Part shown: piece after piece, positions 32,791 through 44,095 of the stretch
Position numbering within the stretch: the first letter of the stretch is position 1
Layout of the letters: each line of letters opens with the position of its first letter
Source of the DNA: Gentiana macrophylla
Taxonomy: Eukaryota > Streptophyta > Magnoliopsida > Gentianales > Gentianaceae
Assembly (NCBI GenBank): GCA_026214975.1
Contig: CM047808.1
Location: 63,204,583 to 63,268,582 of the forward strand
Length of the DNA: 64,000 nt
Reading direction: 5' to 3'
Notes under the pieces: model-generated
Told to the model about the DNA's origin: nothing
Databases searched by the model: none
Seen by the model: the letters and a program-made list of their open reading frames with translations, nothing else
Program-made: the position numbers and the translations under genes

Positions 32791-33689
32791 ACCCTTTGGC
32801 TGAATTACTTGTACCTACTTCTCTCAATCTTTTTTGAATTATGTCCTATAGGCTATAATTTATAGAGGTGTTATGGTTTACCGAAGGAAGCCTTACAAGG
32901 TTTGTTTTTCTGTGTTTCAGAAAAAAGTTCATATTTTGCAATTTGGTACTGATAGGTTTTGTTTGTTGCAAAATCTCTATTATACTTAACGGTCTTGTTA
33001 GCTCATTGTCTAAATGTTACCTCACAGATGAATGTATTGGGTGATGCAGCAATGAATTGGACCTGTAATTAATAACTGAGCGGATACATGAAATCTCGGA
33101 TCCTCCTTTAACGGCTTAATCTTTTGGGTGAAACGATAAGTTATCATTTGCTATGTAGCGTCCGTGTTGTTATTTTTCATAGAGAAAAGAGCACATCTTT
33201 GCAGAATGGCATCCATCGTTTACACTTTACAGCTTATTTCTAACTAAGTAATGTGATAAGAATGCAGAAAAACAGCCTTTGATTTCAGAGTCCACTATAG
33301 TATGAAACTCTTTTTCTGTTGGACTTTGGAAGAAGTGCATCAAGAATAAAGGTCCTAAAATTTTCTTTTTTAGAGACAATGATAATGTAATTCACATTCT
33401 TGTTTGCCAGTGAAGTTCAAAACAAGTTACGGGTACCTTAATTTTCATTTCTAGGAGTGTAATGTTGTATGCTTATTTAGAGAGGCAAGTGTATTTAAAA
33501 ATGCTGGGGTACCTTAATTTTCATCATGCAAAATCCAAATAACACTTTGATTTTTACATTCTATAGATACTAGATGTTTTACATTGCAACAGATGTAGAA
33601 TAAGTAATTTACATTACAGCATGTGTTATTCTTTTAGGCTAATACGTCAACTATTGATTGCACGACAACTATAGTATCTACACATTTTC

Positions 33690-34130
33690 TTTTATAGGGC
33701 CAATCATTGATAAAGGAAGTGGAAACAGCTATATTTCAAAAAAAAATTCTCTGCTTTGTGAAATTCTTTATGGCTGAAAAGAACTATACATTTCTGCAAC
33801 TATACACAGAAGAAGACGTTCCTGCCTTTCAAGCTGTTGGGATACACACACATGATCCTACTAAAGAAACAACCGAATTCTTAAGCCCTATAATGAAAGC
33901 AGTCCTTGAAGAAATTGTAGATTCAATTGAGCCTAAAGATGAGACATGTAGCCAGCCTCTACATTCAAAAAGAATATTGATGTTTGGTTCTATCGCTATA
34001 CTAAATTTCTAATACCTACTCCCGGAAAAGCCGACTAAATTAGTTGATGTTCTGCATGAAGTTCAGACTATTGAAAGCCCAGTAAAAAAGCTGAAAAACA
34101 AGGAAGAGAGCAAGGAAACACAAAATTAAA
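33690..34130 (+). pseudogene. Unidentified gene-like 3' exon (right copy)
   Basis: ORF 33707-34012 is the counterpart of 4499-4777 with the same protein over about 75 residues, from VKFFMAEKNYTFLQLY to KRILMFGSIAI. It then diverges (ILNF stop) where the left copy reads ITALIPTPGKAD. A TTTTATAG acceptor-like site precedes the exon at 33699. A Lys-rich tail in a shifted frame (EVQTIESPVKKLKNKEES) ends at 34129. Retention of this frame in both arms is the best sign of coding origin. Family unknown. Confidence 0.4.
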
Positions 34131-34263
34131 TGTTGTATGTAAATATATTAAGTACAGTCACGGTAGTGTTGTATGCTTTTTTAAAGCTAAAGTTTGATGT
34201 AGTGGGGAAATATAATTAGTATATTACCTTCATTATTTTTTATCATTTCTAAAGTTTAATGGT

Positions 34264-34933
34264 TGATGAAGCCCAGAATTTAACCTACGTCATTTTCTTA
34301 ATAGTCCAATGTTAAGTAAAGATAGGGAAAAACTGCCTGAGGGCTCAGAGCCCCCGGTAGCCGATCCGGGATAGCTCGGCTACTCTCCTCCAACCTCTTT
34401 AGGTCAGCCAACATTTAAGGCCGATCCTCCGAACTATATGACCCGAATACTCTCCCGACTATACAGGTCGGCTAATACTTATGATCAAACCTGTTCGTGC
34501 CCGACCGTATAGGTCGGCCCAAATCCTCCTCGGACCAAACCCTCAAACTTCCTGAATCAGATAATTATGGAAGGAATCCCGGACCGTAAAGGCTCCAATC
34601 TTTACCATTTAATACAAATTTTTGAATGTCACAATTATCTCCTAAAATTAAGGAGATTAAATCGTAATTATCTTTTATTTAAGGAACACGAAATCCAAGC
34701 CCAACAAGGACAAGGACCATGACGCCTTAGAGCATAACTCTCCTCTATATAAACTTGATTCCAATACACGCATTGGATACGTAGGCAGCTTGAAATACAG
34801 TTTCTCAAGTGCAGTCTAAACCACCAACAAAACACCCCCTTATTTTTATCATTTTTATCGTTCTTGGAGATTTTACAGGTTGTCATTAGGAGAACAGCCT
34901 CGGATTTATCATCGACGATTTATGGCATCGTCA
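34264..34933 (+). repeat. 5' LTR of Tat-like element (right copy)
   Basis: 670 bp, starts TGATGAAGCCCAG and ends GGCATCGTCA. TATA box CTATATAAAC at 34745-34754, followed by ATACGTAGGCAGC. The first about 350 bp match 39372-39720. Confidence 0.82.
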
Positions 34934-34935
34934 AA

Positions 34936-34952
34936 TGGCGCTAGAAGGAGGG
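34936..34952 (+). promoter_or_regulatory. Primer-binding site of Tat-like element
   Basis: TGGCGCTAGAAGGAGGG, two bases after the LTR end. The TGG start fits a complement of a tRNA 3' CCA end. I cannot assign the tRNA with certainty. Confidence 0.55.
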
Positions 34953-35989
34953 TCTCCTACTGACAACTTTGTTCAATATCCAATACCAAGAAACGCAGGC
35001 AGGTCAACGGTTAATTACCAGAAATTGAGCCGTTGAACGAAAATCCCACTATTCATATTGAAGAAGAAGAAAGGAAAAACAAGCCCTCCAAATTTCGTGT
35101 TGAACGGAGTCCGTTTCGATGTCCGATCGTCGCGGAAAACTGCTGCTGCTGCTGTATCACCAAAAAACACATCCGTCAGATAGGTGGTTTATTTCCAGAT
35201 ATTGAACCTTTGAAATGCAAATTCCACCGTTCAGATTATATAGGAAGGAGGGAAGAACAAGCTCTCCAAATTTTATGCCGATCGGAGTCTGTTTCGATGC
35301 CCGGTCATCTCCGTAAAGTTCTTTGCTCTTCTTTGTATCATCAAAACACAGTGATCACATCGGTGAGATTGAGCTGTTGAAAAATGATTCCCACCGTTCA
35401 TATTGAATAAGGAGGAGGCATGAACAAGCCCTCCAAATTTCGTGTCAATCGGAGTCCATTTCAATGTCCGATCGTCGCCAAAATGTTGCGGCTGTAACAC
35501 TAAAATGAGCTGTGAGTTTTCTTCCTTACTCTCCATGATCCGAGTCGAGCTCCACAGCTCTCTAGATCTAAGCTTTCAAGATACAAGCTATCATCGGGTT
35601 TTATCTCTACAACTTTATTATGATCACACTTATTCGCTTTTGGAACTCTCCCAACCTAAAGAGTCGGGACGAGCTTTTTTATATTTAGGAACTCGCCTTC
35701 GGGAGAGCCTTTTATAAGTCCGAATTCAATTCGGCATCATATTTGGAACTCGCCTTCGGGCGAGCCTTCTATAAGTCCGAATTCAATTCGGCATCATATT
35801 TGGAACTCACCTTCGGGCGAGCCTTCTATAAGACCGACTTCAGATCGGCACCCACAGATTACACAAATAAGCAAACGGTACGTTAATTTACTATTATTTT
35901 GTTTTCCATTACGAATTGTCTTTATCAAGATTACTGGACAAACACATGCTCAACAAAGTCTGGGAAGTCAGACAAGTCCGGCGCCGCTC

Positions 35990-36460
35990 GCCATCACTTA
36001 ATGCTAGAAGTCAGCACTATCCTGGCCCATCTCATCCTAAACTTTCACGCGAGAAGTCAGTCTGACCTGGCCCTGCTCGCCGTGCTTTTAAATGAGAAGT
36101 CAGCTCTAGCATGGCCCGGCTCGTCCTAAACTTTCACGTGAGAAGTCAGTCTGACCTGGCCTTGCTCGCCGTGCTTTTAAAAGAGAAGTCAGCACTAGCA
36201 TGGCCCTACTCGTCCTAAACTTTCAAGCGAAAAGTCAGTCCGACCTGGCCCTACTCTCCGTGCTTTTAAACGAGAAGTCAGCACTAGCCTGGCCTTTTTC
36301 ATCCTAAACTTTCACGCGAAAAGTCAGTCCGACCTATCCCTGCTCGCCTTGCTTTTAAACGAGAAGTTAGCACAAGTCTGGCCCCGCTCGTACAAACATT
36401 AACACTAGAAGTCAGTCTGAACTGCCCCATCTCTCCTAACAATATACGGAGCAATCGTCC
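35990..36460. repeat. 89-bp tandem array (right copy)
   Basis: Inverted counterpart of 2100-2560, about five units with CTTTCACGCGAGAAGTCAGTC cores. Confidence 0.85.
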
Positions 36461-37720
36461 GCCTTGAATGCCACATCTCTACGCGCCATCGTCACATCGG
36501 TACGATCAACAATGCCTTTGATGCACCAAGGGGTCAAGCCTGCGATAAGGACAACGTCCCATCAGGTTCTCTTTAACACTATTTTAATGTAATATTGACT
36601 CGTTCTATTATGTATTTTATCAAAATCTCAAACTCACTGACATAGTCAGAAATACTTTTGACTCCATTAAATTATGACGCATGAGCCCCACCCAGTCTGG
36701 CTCAGTAAAACACACGCGAGTTCTGACAAATCCGACCCAGCTCACAAAATTTAATATGCGAAGTCAGCAAAACTTTTGACTCAGTTCGCTAAAATATGAC
36801 ATCCGCACTCCCCGCGTTGGACCGAAAAAACATGTTCGCTAACTTGTCTACAGGCCAGACAAGTCGAGCTCCGCAAGACGGACTCCGCTCAAATCGGTAT
36901 GACCGACACTTAAGCTCCGCAGGTCGGACTCAACCTAATCAGGAAAGACCAAACAAATAAAGTCTGCATGATAGACTCAATTAATTAAGTCTATAAGCCA
37001 GACTCGGGATTAGACAAACAACAACCAGGTATGCCATCGAAAAACTATAAGTTAGTGCATGGCCTACTGAGGGCAAGACGTCCCTATTATAAAGCAATCA
37101 AGAGACTGAAAATTCGGATTAAGAAAACTCATCATGTACGTCTGAGCCCCACGGTATAGAACCAGCTTAAAATCAAATCAGCAAGACAGATTCGACCTAA
37201 GCCTTGCCTTGCAGGTCGAACTCAACAAAGTGTGGAAAGGAAAAATTCTAAGTCTGCAGGACATACTCTAACTGAGCTTCATAGGACAAACTCAACGAAG
37301 CTTGTCGGACAAGCTCGTTAGGTCTACAAGCTGGACTCGAATCAAAGTCCGTAGGTCGGACTCAATTGGGCTCCGTAGGTTGGACTCAAGAAGTTTGTAA
37401 ACCAATATCTTTAAGTCGGCAAGTCGGGCTTAGCTGCATTCGTTGTCTGCAGGACAGACCCGAGCAAAAACATTAGAAAACCTTTAGTATGCCATCCAAA
37501 ACTACAAGTTAATGCATGGCATACTGGAGGAAAAATACCTCTCCATTAACGAAGTACTTAAAGAAAGTGCGGGCAAAATCAAGTACTTAAAGAAGTGTTC
37601 AGAATAAAGTTAAGGCTGAGAACTTAACAAATACTCATTATGTTATCAAATTGTACGATTACAATTTCAATTGAAATAAAATTTCAAAGAAAAAAACTAC
37701 AAGTCCACAAGCCTACTGCT

Positions 37721-38086
37721 CTATGAACCGGGGGCTGGACTCTGTGGTGGCTCTAAAGAAGCAAGAAACAAGGTAATAGCAGAAGCAGCACGGCAAGAGT
37801 ACTCTGACACAATGTCCTCTCCCTCCGGGAAGTCCTTTAAACGGTTGTCATAAACCGGACCCATGCCCAGCTTATAAAAAGCCTTACGAGGGAGATTGTC
37901 CTTGACAAAGTCAAAGTCGGCAATCTGACCCTTTGCCTTATCCAGCCCCAAAGCGTAGACATGGTTAGGCCGACCTTGCCTCAGGTCGGCAATCTTCTTC
38001 AAATCTTCAGTAAACTTGCCCAGCTCGGGGAAAACGTCCTGGCCAATCCAGGTTCCCTTTAAGTGAGAAGCACTATCAAAGTACAA
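37721..38086 (-). CDS. Unrecognised ORF antisense to Tat-like element (right copy)
   Basis: 121 codons open on the minus strand. The first codon shown is not ATG, so the true start is upstream or the exon is spliced. It includes SHLKGTWIGQDVFPELGKF, then the same KIADLRQGRPNHVYALG segment as the left copy, FYKLGMGPVYDNRLKDFPEG, and a Pro/Ser-rich end. Differences from the left copy are mainly single residues and do not break the frame, except that the left copy has a stop at 753 where this one reads on for about 24 codons. It lies antisense in the 3' half of the element, as antisense ORFs do in Tat-lineage elements. Family unknown. Confidence 0.45.
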   Translation of the reverse strand: MYFDSASHLKGTWIGQDVFPELGKFTEDLKKIADLRQGRPNHVYALGLDKAKGQIADFDFVKDNLPRKAFYKLGMGPVYDNRLKDFPEGEDIVSEYSCRAASAITLFLASLEPPQSPAPGS

Positions 38087-38668
38087 TACTCGAGTAAGAA
38101 AAGCAAGCTTGCGTCTTTCATGGCCTTGAATCCAGCATCAGTTAGCTCCACATCAGTCATCCCATAGATCGGCTCATATTCCACAGGCCGGGATCAATAA
38201 AGTCTATAAGACACACAATATAAGCTTCGCATCTCCGGATCAGCAAGCCTATGTGAACTAAAAAGCACATCGAATCCGCTTAATAGTATGGCATCGTAAG
38301 CACGTCCGCTTGAAAAACACAAGAAGTCAGTCAAATCTGGCCCTGCTCACCAAGAAGCTTAACGCTAGAAGTAAGTCTGGAATGCCCTCAAGCGAATCTT
38401 TTGTATACCTGACCCTAGTTCGGCACCATATTTAAAGCTCGCACCCGAGTGAATCTTCTCAAAATTGTGGCCTTACGCTCTTAAGCCTGACACGCTTAAA
38501 ACCGGTCACTATCTAAGCACGCCACCGGCAAACTACGTAAAGGAGCTTTACGTTATCTCAGCAGATCGCTGTACAACAGTCATCTCAGCAAACGGTGTAT
38601 CAAGTTGTTACAACTTTACACCATGAATTTCATTTACACATTTGAAAGCTCAATGAGTAGAGGGCACT

Positions 38669-39371
38669 GATGTGTCAGATCAAGACGAGTCCCCCAGTTC
38701 CGGAAGAAGCCCATGGATCCGAGCCTGGCCTATACGTAAGTCCAGAAATGGATAGGGCCCTCGGCCCAGCCAGTCCACCCTTTAATAGGCCGGACCAAAG
38801 CCAAGAACAATCAAGGCCACCTCGCACCATCACGATTCCCGTCGTGAGCCAAGGTAACGTGAACAAAGCCAACATAACTAGGCAAAAAGGTTCATAAACA
38901 ATGCTCTCAGGCCTCAAAGCTCTCAGTTCGCCAGCCCTTCAACTCGGCACTCTAAGACCAAGGCAGCATCCCAGCTTGCCAGCATGTCCAACAGCCTAGT
39001 TACAGCCAACTCATGGCCCTATAAATAGAAGCATCACACCCTTGACAAAAGGGGGATCTTATTTTCGAAGAACTGTGTAAATCGGGCTAGATCTTATAAG
39101 CTAAAGGTACGTAGGCAGCCTTCTACGGCTCAGCTCATAATCATAAACGTGAAATTTTCTTCATCCTTTTTCTTGAACGCCACTGCGGAACCATAATCCT
39201 GGGCTAAAATGCCCGGAATTCCATAAAGTCATAACAGAGTTACACTGGAACTCTGCCAGTAGGCAGAGTAGGCTACATATCAACTCTGAATGTCTAGAGA
39301 ACCGTGGCTGAGCTACGAACTTAAACAGATCCGAGCTGACTTCAAGAGCTCAGCTGGATCTGGGGGGCTTA
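38669..39371 (+). repeat. LTR-like segment just before the 3' LTR
   Basis: TGATGTGTCAG start after a purine-rich AGTAGAGGGCAC, a TATA box (CCCTATAAATAGAAG at 39018-39032) and a GTACGTAGGCAGCC segment at 39108, all typical of a plant LTR, then the polypurine tract. It may be a solo LTR of another Tat-type element nested in the 3' end, or simply the element's own 3' untranslated region. No CA-type end or target duplication could be fixed. Confidence 0.4.
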
Positions 39372-39720
39372 TGACGATGCCCAGAATTGAACCTACCCAC
39401 GTGTCATTTTCTTAATAGTCCAATGTTAAGTAAAGATAGGAAAAAACTGCCTGAGGGGTCAGAGCCCCCGGTAGCCGAGTCGGGGTAGCTCGGCTACTCT
39501 CTTCCAACCTCTAGGTCGGCCGACATTTTAGGCCAATCCTCTGAACTATATGACCCGAATACTCTCCCGACTTTACAGGTCAGCTAATACTTATGATCAA
39601 ACCTGTTCGTGCCCGACCGTATAGGTCGGCCCAATTCCTCCTCAGACCAAACCCTCTGCGAACGTCCTGAATCAGATAATTATGAAAGGAATCCCAGCCC
39701 ATAAAGTCTCCAATCTTTTG
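39372..39720 (+). repeat. Truncated 3' LTR of Tat-like element
   Basis: Starts TGACGATGCCCAG directly after the polypurine tract and follows the 5' LTR (34264) through TCCAATCTTT. Then TGTTGGACCGTAAACGCG begins an unrelated repeat. The rest of the LTR was not found downstream in this window. Confidence 0.8.
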
Positions 39721-41077
39721 TTGGACCGTAAACGCGAAAACAATAATTCTATAGGGGTGAATAGAGTAATTACTGATTTTTCGATTCTATTTCGATTAAA
39801 GCACAAATCAGAGTTTCAACTTAGTTTCAGTCAATTAAACAGGCGGAAGACTATTTAATTTAACTATATGAAAGCTAAGTTCTCCTAGTTGTCTATGTGA
39901 TCTATATAGAACCTAACATGTAGCAATTGATATAGGTTTTAGTTCAGTTAGGTGTATTAAACTAGCATGCTGATTTCAGCCTACGTGTTTGAGTTGATAA
40001 GGTGAAACCAAACACTTTGCAGATTTTAGTTCTTCAGACTAGCATGCAGATCCTAAGTGATAAAGCAAACAAAACAAGCAATCCAAGTAAAACAACCACA
40101 AGTTTTAAGTTTTACTTGAATCACACTAGGTGTTAATCCAATCCAAGCTTAGAACAACACTTGAACCGTAGATTCAAGTACAACTAGACTCAATCTATAC
40201 TAAATCTACTAAGTAACAAGAGTTATAAAAGTTACTAAAACCCGAAGCCTACACAACTTCGTGAAGACGAAGAAAGTGTGCACCACAAAGAAAGACTAGT
40301 TCAGTCCTTCAAGACTTTCCCAACACACATCCTTGTGTGTTGAACCACCAATAAGAGCAGCCTCTACAAGGCATGGTGACCCCGAATGTAAAGTGCAGCA
40401 GACTCTCTTGAACACAATTCTCGACTTTTACAAGTATACCACTCAAGTGTATGTGTTACAAAACTATCCTCACTTACAATGCTCGTGCCTCACAAATCAC
40501 ACTCCGAAATAACTCTCAGACACTCAAACCTAACTCCTACTATAGTTGCACCTTCTAGTTTCAAGCTTCTCCACTTGTCCAATCTCTTGAGAACACCTTG
40601 AGAGACTTTGAGTTGTTGTTTAAAAAAATGTTTGACCAAGAGTTATTTCATTGCATTTGTGAATATGCAATTACTTAGCTGCAATTTTTCATTCAATTGC
40701 TTTATCAATCTGTAATTGCTTGGTTCTTGTTAGAGTATAGCTGGGGTATATATATCGCAGTTCATCTTTGCCAGGTACATCTCTACATTCAAAGGCTATA
40801 ATACTGTTTTCAAGAGAGAGTGTCTGGACACTTAATACACTCATTAGTAGATTTCAAGCATTATAGTAAAGTGTGTGCAGTTTAACAAAACACAGAAGCC
40901 AAAAGGCTATAAAAAGAGAGAGAACAGATTTAGACCTTGTGCAGTGTGTGTGAGAGTGACATAAAGGTTCAATGCATGACAGCTCAAACACTATAATGTG
41001 ACTTGCAAGTGCTGTGAGTGAAAAAGACATGTGAACACATAATATTTATTACAAAAAATGGCGAGAGTGAACAAGTG
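39720..41077. repeat. Unclassified dispersed-repeat sequence, left part
   Basis: Begins TGTTGGACCGTAAACGCG, with TATAGGGGTGAATAGAG downstream, which is LTR-like in style. No ORF above background. It is interrupted at 41078 by the 2.3-kb LTR element and continues at 43371. I cannot assign a family. Confidence 0.4.
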
Positions 41078-41520
41078 TGATGTAGGACAGGACCGGGAGA
41101 ACCAAGTTCGTTATCGTACGAACGGACGAGGATGATTGATATCGTTCAATTGGACGAAAAACTCAAGAACAAGCACAAGCCAAAAGGCTTAACAAGAGAA
41201 AACTCTTATGATTTTATTGATAAAAAGATGTTATATTGTATGCTATTACATTGAGAGCTCCTACCTTTATATAGGCTAGGAAATAAAAGTCTAGAACTAA
41301 AAATACTTGCTCTCTAAGAAATATAATACTTTCTCCCTAAGAAATAAATTTCTAATTCTCTTAATTAAGGAATGTAAATAAATCAAAATCTTATCAAATA
41401 TTTCTCATTAATTAATCTCCTAAATAATTAAATAATAATTCTAATAAATAATTCGTCATAATTTATTTCTTTTTCTCTTTTTCTTCTTACGCCATTTTCC
41501 GGGATATTTGTTCCTCATCA
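41078..41520 (-). repeat. 3' LTR of the 2.3-kb element
   Basis: 443 bp, TG...CA on the minus strand, with CCTATATAAAGG TATA box (41263-41274) and an AATAAAATC polyadenylation-type signal. Confidence 0.92.
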
Positions 41521-42442
41521 TTCCCTCCCTCTTCAAAACAACTCGTCCCCGAGTTGTCATCATGGCAAGAAAAGTGTACGCTAACTGAATATCCAGAGAG
41601 TAAACCGTTTGGACTTCCCTTTCAAACTCAACTTTGAAAAAGATGTCATCATGCCTAGTCAAATCTTCAACAATAGGATTTAGGGAACCAACAAAACTTG
41701 AATCAACAAAATCATGATCCTTGAGCTCTATCTTCGGTATTTTAACCAATGCAATCAAGTTTGAAGCTTTTGAAACATCCACCTTTTGATTGCAATTTTC
41801 ACGATTGATAGACAATGTGACTTGGTTGATCTCTTTCACGCATCTGGTTGTCAAATTTGTGTCGCACTCATATAGATCATGAACTTGAGAATCTGAAGGT
41901 GCTTTTAAAGAATCGACAATCTCCTTTTCAACATGTTCAGGAGATTCCTCAGCGCTTTCTTCATTAACAATAGTGTCTTCACAATCTTCTTCAATTGGAT
42001 CATCATATTCTTCTTCTTGACGGCATGTGTGAATCGGTGTAGGTTGGACGGCTACCGGCATTGGTTGATGCGGGTGAACAAAGGCCGTTGCGGGTAGTGG
42101 CTGCTCTTGGGTTGTGGCCTTTGGTGGATTAATGGCGAGCAGAGGCACATGTTGATTTGCTTGGGACAGTGACGGCTGCATTGGGATGACATGTTGATCA
42201 TATGGCTTGATTAATGGGATGTTACGTGTCAACTGAGACACACCTTTCAAGGGAAGTTGATTATGTGTTGTCGCATAGGATATGTTGTGTTGCCACTGAG
42301 GTGATTCTCTTGGAGGAACGGCTGCTAAAAGCTTTCGGCACAATACACGACATTCCTCTGCGGTGTCAAGAATTTTGTCAAACTTATGGGTGAGAGTGTC
42401 GAGCCGTTGATTCAGTGCGGCGCTGTTAGCCATGAAGATCAC
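41456..42442 (-). CDS. Intact 328-codon ORF of non-autonomous LTR element
   Basis: Single uninterrupted reading frame, starting at 42442 or at MANSAALNQRLD (42433). The N-terminus (residues 1-45, NQRLDTLTHKFDKILDTAEE) looks like an amphipathic helix or coiled coil. A Pro/Gln-rich stretch follows (about 75-140), then a strongly acidic segment (EEEYDDPIEEDCED) and an uncharacterised C-terminal half. The frame passes through LGTRGRVVLKREG-type codons made by the polypurine tract. It ends 21 codons inside the 3' LTR in a basic tail (KWRKKKKRKRNKL). It may be a gag-like protein of a TR-GAG-type element. There is no CCHC knuckle and no protease, so gag is inferred from position only. An open frame of this length in a recent insertion suggests function or recent loss. 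Confidence 0.6.
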   Translation of the reverse strand: MIFMANSAALNQRLDTLTHKFDKILDTAEECRVLCRKLLAAVPPRESPQWQHNISYATTHNQLPLKGVSQLTRNIPLIKPYDQHVIPMQPSLSQANQHVPLLAINPPKATTQEQPLPATAFVHPHQPMPVAVQPTPIHTCRQEEEYDDPIEEDCEDTIVNEESAEESPEHVEKEIVDSLKAPSDSQVHDLYECDTNLTTRCVKEINQVTLSINRENCNQKVDVSKASNLIALVKIPKIELKDHDFVDSSFVGSLNPIVEDLTRHDDIFFKVEFEREVQTVYSLDIQLAYTFLAMMTTRGRVVLKREGMMRNKYPGKWRKKKKRKRNKL

Positions 42443-42922
42443 AATTTTTTTTCTTAGCTTTTTTAGTCTTTGCCTAACCCGAAAGTAAAGCTACAAGCAG
42501 AACAAAAAATACAAGAGCAATAATTTATTTTTTCTGTAGAAAGAACGAAGATAAATATTTCTTGAATTACAAAGTACTTTGTTGGACTCTTTGGATAGTT
42601 TTCCTCATGGATACGAATATAAAACAAGATGCAAGGTCAAACATGAGACTTTAGAATGATATCTGGGGCCAGAAACAATCAAAGCAAATTTTCTTTCTGG
42701 ATGTCCTATACGGGGACGCGAGAACAAAATTTTATTATTGCTCTCTTGGCACAATATTTGCCCACAGGAACGCACGGTAAAAAAAATTCTTTCTTATTCT
42801 GGGTGATCGAAACTTTATGAGGATAAAATGAAGGAGATGATAATTTGATGGTAGGATAATAAGAAGGGATACGATGTAGTCGATGCCCAAGTTGATACGA
42901 AACCTATGGCTCTGCTACCAAC

Positions 42923-43365
42923 TGATGTAGGACAGGACCGGGAGAACCAAGTTCGTTATCGTACGAACGGACGAGGGTGATTGATATCGTTCAATCGGAC
43001 GAAAAACTCAAGAACAAGCACAAGCCAAAAGGCTTAACAAGAGAAAACTCTTATGATTTTATTGATAAAAAGATGTTATATTGTATGCTATTACATTGAG
43101 AGCTCCTACCTTTATATAGGCTAGGAAATAAAAGTCTAGAACTAAAAATACTTGCTCTCTAAGAAATATAATACTTTCTCCCTAAGAAATAAATCTCTAA
43201 TTCTCTTAATTAAGGAATGTAAATAAATCAAAATCTTATCAAATATTTCTCATTAATTATTCTCCTAAATAATTAAATAATAATTCTAATAAATAATTCC
43301 TCATAATTTATTTCTTTTTCTCTTTTTCTTCTTACGCCATTTTCCGGGATATTCGTTCCTCATCA
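42923..43365 (-). repeat. 5' LTR of the 2.3-kb element
   Basis: 443 bp, nearly identical to 41078-41520. It supplies the promoter (TATA near 43108-43119, minus strand) and is followed by the tRNA-Met primer-binding site at about 42904-42921. Confidence 0.92.
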
Positions 43366-43370
43366 AAGTG

Positions 43371-44090
43371 ACACTTACATATGCAAGAGAGACATATATT
43401 ATAAAGAGACGAGCTTATATTTTGATTAAGGCAAGAGCAAAATTATTTTAACATATCTGAGAAAGGAATATAAACTTTGACAGAGACTTATGGTGAGAGA
43501 GAGTTAAAATCTAAAAGATCTAACTAAAATATAAAGGATTAAAAAAACACTTAAGATAGACAAATACCATAGAAAGCATATAAAGATCAACTACTTTGAG
43601 ATAGTAAGATAGGCACAGAATCACTAGATTAATTTCGAGTTAATGCCGATTCAACTCAGATTAGGACAGAACACAAATAAAGGCTCAACCTTTACACATT
43701 TCAGAACATGCAGTGAGAAGATTTGACCTATAAACATAGGGGTCTCGAGAAGCAGAGCAACAAGGGCAATAGACCCGAATTTAGGAAGAAACGGAGATGA
43801 AAGATTGAAGCTTTTACCATATAACACAAGAATAGAAAGATAATACCTGAAAAATGTCAGTTTTGGTGATTTGGACATCATTAACCTCAGCTAGAGCTTC
43901 ATAGGTCTCAGCAATGTCATTTTCAGCTTCAAGACTGATGCTTTACATCAATTTCTCTGCCATCTAAGCACCAATGGCTACAACGCAACAACAGCTTTAT
44001 TGAGACCTTACCATTAAGCCATGTGATACCACAGTTGCAGAAATGTGAAGCTGTTTCTAGTCGAGAGAAGAGAGGATCCAGAGAGCGGAG
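43371..44090. repeat. Unclassified dispersed-repeat sequence, right part
   Basis: Continuation of the 39720-41077 repeat after the LTR insertion. GTGATACCACAGTTGC near 44022 reads on the minus strand as TGTGGTATCAC, reminiscent of a tRNA-Met primer-binding site, but no adjoining LTR could be confirmed. Confidence 0.35.
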
Positions 44091-44095
44091 AAGCA

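Larger units (their letters stand above)
31371..38540. repeat. Right arm of 7.2-kb inverted duplication (partner 1-7187)
   Basis: Reverse-complement copy of 1-7187. It begins at the first base after the run of N, inside an LTR, and ends near 38540, where its partner reaches the window edge. Starting exactly at a scaffold gap makes a misjoined alternative haplotype as likely as a true inverted duplication. Confidence 0.93.
34264..39720 (+). mobile_element. Non-autonomous Tat-like LTR retrotransposon (right copy)
   Basis: 5' LTR 34264-34933, primer-binding site at about 34936, internal region 34934-39371 with tandem repeats and one antisense ORF, polypurine tract at 39356-39371 (CTGGATCTGGGGGGCTTA), and 3' LTR from 39372 cut short at 39720 by another repeat. 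The internal 4.4 kb has no recognisable gag or pol. The element resembles a large retrotransposon derivative dependent on an autonomous Tat/Ogre-type partner. Confidence 0.7.
41078..43365 (-). mobile_element. Young non-autonomous LTR retrotransposon with intact ORF (2288 bp)
   Basis: Two 443-bp LTRs (41078-41520 and 42923-43365) differ at only about 6-8 positions. Both read TGATGAGG...CCTACATCA on the minus strand. A 5-bp duplication AAGTG flanks the element (41073-41077 and 43366-43370). Next to the 5' LTR the minus strand reads TGGTAGCAGAGCCATAGG, an initiator tRNA-Met primer-binding site with a mismatch and a short indel. Next to the 3' LTR is the polypurine tract GAAGAGGGAGGGAA (41521-41534). 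The 1.4-kb internal part holds one ORF and no pol, so it must be mobilised in trans. Confidence 0.93.

Noticed and set aside
38670..38917. Two overlapping ORFs on opposite strands
   Set aside because: Located in LTR-like sequence with promoter features; no motif or conservation to support coding.
43990..44050. tRNA-Met primer-binding site of another retroelement on the minus strand
   Set aside because: TGGTATCAC matches in part, but no adjoining LTR end or internal region could be shown.
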